Assembly (NCBI GenBank): GCA_023666275.1
Contig: JAMPCJ010000003.1
Span: 124,001 to 188,000 of the forward strand
DNA from: Treponema brennaborense
GTDB taxonomy: Bacteria; Spirochaetota; Spirochaetia; Treponematales; Treponemataceae
Direction: 5' to 3'
DNA: 64,000 nucleotides
A program made the position numbers and the translations under genes. Positions 61,190 to 64,000 of this stretch are shown in pieces. Each line of letters opens with the position of its first letter. The stretch's first letter is position 1. Below the pieces are notes generated by a model. It was not told the origin of the DNA. It made no database searches and saw only the letters and a program-made list of their open reading frames with translations.

Positions 61190-63475
61190 ATGAAAAAAAC
61201 AAATATTCTGCGCGGAATGTATGTATTCCGCAATTATAAACACATACAAAAAATATTGCTTTCGGCAGATTTATGCAAAGTCTTTCGTTTGTTCCGCGGA
61301 TGCAAGGCCGCGCTTTGCTTTGCTTTGCTGGCAGCGTGTCTTCCGTCGTTTTTCGCGCAGACACAAGCTGCGATTCCGCCGCAAATGCAAACCGCGGCTG
61401 CGGAAACGCCGTTTCCGCTTGTGGGAACGGAATTCGGATTGTTCCGCATAACCGACGGCGGAAATATTCCGCTGTGGACAGACGCCGCTGTCTATAAAAT
61501 CGTGCGGACGGCGCAGGGATATTATCTGCTCACGGAAAACGGCATCTATTTCAGTGCGGATTTGCGGGAATTCGAACCGCGCAACGAAGGACTGCCGTTT
61601 TTGACGATAAAAAAATACGACGGCACGCAGAAAACATTCGAAAAGCAGTTTCAAATGCTTAAGGATTTGAAAGCGCATCCGCAGGATCCGTCTGTGCTGG
61701 TAACGGCGGTGCGCAATGCCGTTTTTTTGACGCGCGACGGCGGACTTTCCTGGAAAAGTCTCGGCTTCAGCGCAAAAACAATGGGACTGAAATCCGTTGC
61801 CGTAGCGACAATGCCGCCGAATTCGTCGGGAGCGGGCGGTCTTGCGGTTTTTATGTCGCATTCGATGTACGGTCTTTCGTATATTCTGCCGGATGCGTCG
61901 CGTCCGCAGTGGATTGACATAAAATCCGGATTCGAAATTCTGCCCACGCTTTCTTCTCCGGATGAAATCGCCGATATTCTGCCTGTCGTGCAGAGGGATG
62001 AATCGGGCGCGGAGTCCGTGGAAATTTATCTGACGCAGACATTTATACCGCGCCTGTACCGCCTGAACTGGCAGACAATGCGCGGGGAACTTTTGTGGAA
62101 CGGCGGCATGAAAAACGCCACGTATGACGGACTTGTGTATCTTCCCTCGTCAGACGGAAGCCCGAAACTTATGTGCGCGCGTTCCGGCGGATTCAGCAAA
62201 TTCGATTTGCAGACACATGAAATGACGGATAACGCCGCCGCTGCTTTTTTATGGAAGAAATATATAGACCGTGCGGAATATCATCCGAACTGCGCGTATT
62301 TTTACCGCGGCATGACATCTTCCGAAAACGATGCGGCGCTTTCGGAATTATGGCTTTTGTATCCGGACGTGTACAACACCAAATACGGAACACTGCTCAC
62401 GGATAAAAAATGCCTGTATATTCCGCCGTATCAGGCGAGCGTCGCTTCCAAATTGGAAGAACATATTGCGACTATCAAAAAAAACAAGCTGAACGGCGCC
62501 GTTATCGATATGAAAGACGACTACGGGTATCTGCGCTACGACACAAAAGATCCGCTGGTGCTTGAAAAAGGAATGACAAGCCGCTATGCGGTGCAGCTTG
62601 AATCGATGATCAGCCGCTTAAAAAAAGAAAATTTGTATTTAATTGCGCGTCTTGTCGTTTTCAAAGACAAAACGCTTGCCGGCTATAAGGGAAAAAAATA
62701 CGCCGTATGGGATTCCCGCAGAAACGATCAATGGCTCGGCATAAAAGGATATACGCAAGTCAAAGATGACGACGGCGCCGTAATACGAACGGAAACAAAT
62801 TATTACGACGAAGTATGGGTCGATCCGTACTGCGAAGAAGTGTGGGAATATAATATCGCCGTTGCGCGGGAATTGATTGCGCGCGGCTTTGATGAAATTC
62901 AGTTTGATTACATCCGTTTTCCTACGGACGGCAGAAATATCCAAAATGCTCAATACCGCTGGCGCGATAAATCCATGGATATGGAAAGCGCGCTTATTTC
63001 CTTTTTGTCGTATGCGCGGGAACATCTTGATGCTCCTATCGGCATTGATATTTACGGCGCAAACGGATGGTACCGCAGCGGTGCGCGCACCGGACAGGAT
63101 GTGGAACTGCTTGCGCGGTATGTGGACTTGATTCATCCGATGCTGTATCCGAGCCATTTCGAACAGCCGTTTCTCGCTTATCAGCCTGCTTCGGAACGTC
63201 CGTACCGCGTATATTATTTCGGCACATACCGCAATACCGTTATCGGAAGACATACCGTTATTGTCCGTCCCTGGGTGCAGGCGTTTTATCTGCCCGTGTC
63301 TTATGACAAGCAGTATTACAACGCCGATTATGTGCGCCGCGAAGTTTTCGGCGTGCGCGATTCCGTGAACAACGGATATTTGTACTGGAATAATTCCGGC
63401 AGATACGACGACATCAGCGCCGATCCGGAAGAAACGGAACCGTATTTGTACAACGGCGGCGAACCGCATCGTTAA
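61190..63475 (+). CDS. Exported DUF4015 putative glycoside-hydrolase-like protein
   Basis: A 761-residue protein. An N-terminal hydrophobic stretch (CKAALCFALLAACLPSFFA) acts as a signal. Residues about 75-330 resemble a beta-propeller (EFGLFRITDGGNIPLW and FLTRDGGLSWKSLGF, the latter a sortilin/BNR-like repeat). From about 410 comes a TIM-barrel of the DUF4015 type: NGAVIDMKDDYGYLRYD, FDEIQFDYIRFPTDG, IGIDIYGANGW and DLIHPMLYPSHF. The acidic residues in these strands suit a glycoside hydrolase. I chose the ATG at 61190; an earlier in-frame opening adds 138 residues antisense to the preceding gene. Confidence 0.82.
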   Translation: MKKTNILRGMYVFRNYKHIQKILLSADLCKVFRLFRGCKAALCFALLAACLPSFFAQTQAAIPPQMQTAAAETPFPLVGTEFGLFRITDGGNIPLWTDAAVYKIVRTAQGYYLLTENGIYFSADLREFEPRNEGLPFLTIKKYDGTQKTFEKQFQMLKDLKAHPQDPSVLVTAVRNAVFLTRDGGLSWKSLGFSAKTMGLKSVAVATMPPNSSGAGGLAVFMSHSMYGLSYILPDASRPQWIDIKSGFEILPTLSSPDEIADILPVVQRDESGAESVEIYLTQTFIPRLYRLNWQTMRGELLWNGGMKNATYDGLVYLPSSDGSPKLMCARSGGFSKFDLQTHEMTDNAAAAFLWKKYIDRAEYHPNCAYFYRGMTSSENDAALSELWLLYPDVYNTKYGTLLTDKKCLYIPPYQASVASKLEEHIATIKKNKLNGAVIDMKDDYGYLRYDTKDPLVLEKGMTSRYAVQLESMISRLKKENLYLIARLVVFKDKTLAGYKGKKYAVWDSRRNDQWLGIKGYTQVKDDDGAVIRTETNYYDEVWVDPYCEEVWEYNIAVARELIARGFDEIQFDYIRFPTDGRNIQNAQYRWRDKSMDMESALISFLSYAREHLDAPIGIDIYGANGWYRSGARTGQDVELLARYVDLIHPMLYPSHFEQPFLAYQPASERPYRVYYFGTYRNTVIGRHTVIVRPWVQAFYLPVSYDKQYYNADYVRREVFGVRDSVNNGYLYWNNSGRYDDISADPEETEPYLYNGGEPHR

Positions 63476-63500
63476 AAGCGGAAAGCAAGAGGCGAAGAAA

Positions 63501-64000
63501 ATGGACTGGGTGTACGAATGGGGACTTTCGGTAATACGCGTTTTTCAGAGCAATACGCATCCGCTGCTTGTTTCGGCGGTAAAAGCCGTTACATGCCTGG
63601 GCGCGCCTGAAGCGTATTTAATCGTCATTCCGATGATATTTTGGTGTTTGGACGCCAAGAAAGGGATTAAGCTGGGCATGTTTTCGCTGATTGCCGTTAT
63701 GCTGAATATCGGAATCAAACAAGTACTGCGCGTGGAACGCCCGTTCGTAATCGATCCGACGGTGGCTTTGGCGTATGAAAGCGGATATTCGACGCCTTCC
63801 GCTCATGCAATGGGAATGGCGTTTATCATTCCGTATTCGGCATTTTTATTCCGCTGGAAAAAACAGGCAAAAATAGCGGCGTCTGTTTCGATTCCGCTGC
63901 TTATAGGGCTTACGCGGATATATCTCGGCGTGCATTATCCTTCCGACGTTTTTCTGGGCTGGTGCTGCGGATATTTGTTCGCGGCAGGCGTAATTTTATT
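63501..64000 (+). CDS. PAP2-family membrane phosphatase, truncated by the window end
   Basis: The first 166 codons of a PAP2 (type 2 phosphatidic acid phosphatase) gene; no stop occurs before the right edge. The three catalytic motifs are visible: KQVLRVERP, STPSAHAMG (PSAH in place of PSGH) and TRIYLGVHYPSDVFLGW. Hydrophobic helices alternate with short loops. It follows the DUF4015 gene by 25 bp and is likely in one operon with it. The substrate may be undecaprenyl pyrophosphate or a lipid phosphate. Confidence 0.9.
   Translation, partial: MDWVYEWGLSVIRVFQSNTHPLLVSAVKAVTCLGAPEAYLIVIPMIFWCLDAKKGIKLGMFSLIAVMLNIGIKQVLRVERPFVIDPTVALAYESGYSTPSAHAMGMAFIIPYSAFLFRWKKQAKIAASVSIPLLIGLTRIYLGVHYPSDVFLGWCCGYLFAAGVIL

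Overview
The window looks like chromosome of a Treponema-type spirochaete with roughly 50% GC. Pointers are a DUF2259 secreted protein, a TPR membrane protein resembling the spirochaetal flagellar-collar protein FlcA, a spirochaete-type phosphofructokinase, and many small secreted or lipoprotein products. I do not assign a species. There are about 52 protein genes and three tRNA genes. I see no insertion sequence, prophage or CRISPR array. Apart from the possible exceptions noted, this is housekeeping chromosome.

Layout. 1-5 kb: the end of carA and a carB gene fused in frame to dapF. 5-11.8 kb: an AEC transporter, U32 peptidase-like protein, alpha/beta hydrolase, metA, nitroreductase, a TIM-barrel isomerase and an Mrp-type ATPase. 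11.8-17.5 kb (minus strand): a peptide ABC importer operon with both ATPases fused in one chain and a tyrosine phosphatase gene at its end. 17.6-25.5 kb: purL, a thioredoxin-fold lipoprotein and two CNNM/CBS membrane proteins. 25.5-32 kb: an omptin-like protease, RluA, a phosphofructokinase with a long structured leader, patatin, and an aminotransferase/Lrp pair. 32-41.5 kb: the large collar-like TPR protein, a lipid kinase, several Treponema-type proteins, a second TPR protein and a STAS protein. 41.9-49.7 kb: GNAT, prmC, a Rel synthetase with a degenerate hydrolase domain, a SpoIIE phosphatase, thrC and a DUF2156 protein. 49.7-54.2 kb: a SmtB-type zinc/cadmium sensor with its P-type ATPase, thioredoxin and an EEP-family lipoprotein. 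54.3-64 kb: tRNA-Gln and tRNA-Glu, a purine permease behind a guanine riboswitch, a methyltransferase, parAB followed by an array of palindromes, a CAU-anticodon tRNA, a DUF4015 protein and a truncated PAP2 gene.

Most notable signals. (1) Between parB and a tRNA lie eight copies of a 14-bp palindrome, seven of them spaced 22-23 bp apart. (2) The CarB-DapF fusion has alanine where the first catalytic cysteine of DapF should be. (3) Many genes place a -10 hexamer 5-9 nt before the ATG and lack a Shine-Dalgarno sequence, implying leaderless mRNAs. (4) A guanine riboswitch appears to act by hiding the ribosome-binding site. (5) The Rel protein has lost key hydrolase residues and the ACT domain. 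(6) The leader of pfk contains two hairpins of no class I recognise.

All functional names come from reading the protein sequences by eye. No database search, alignment or folding program was run.
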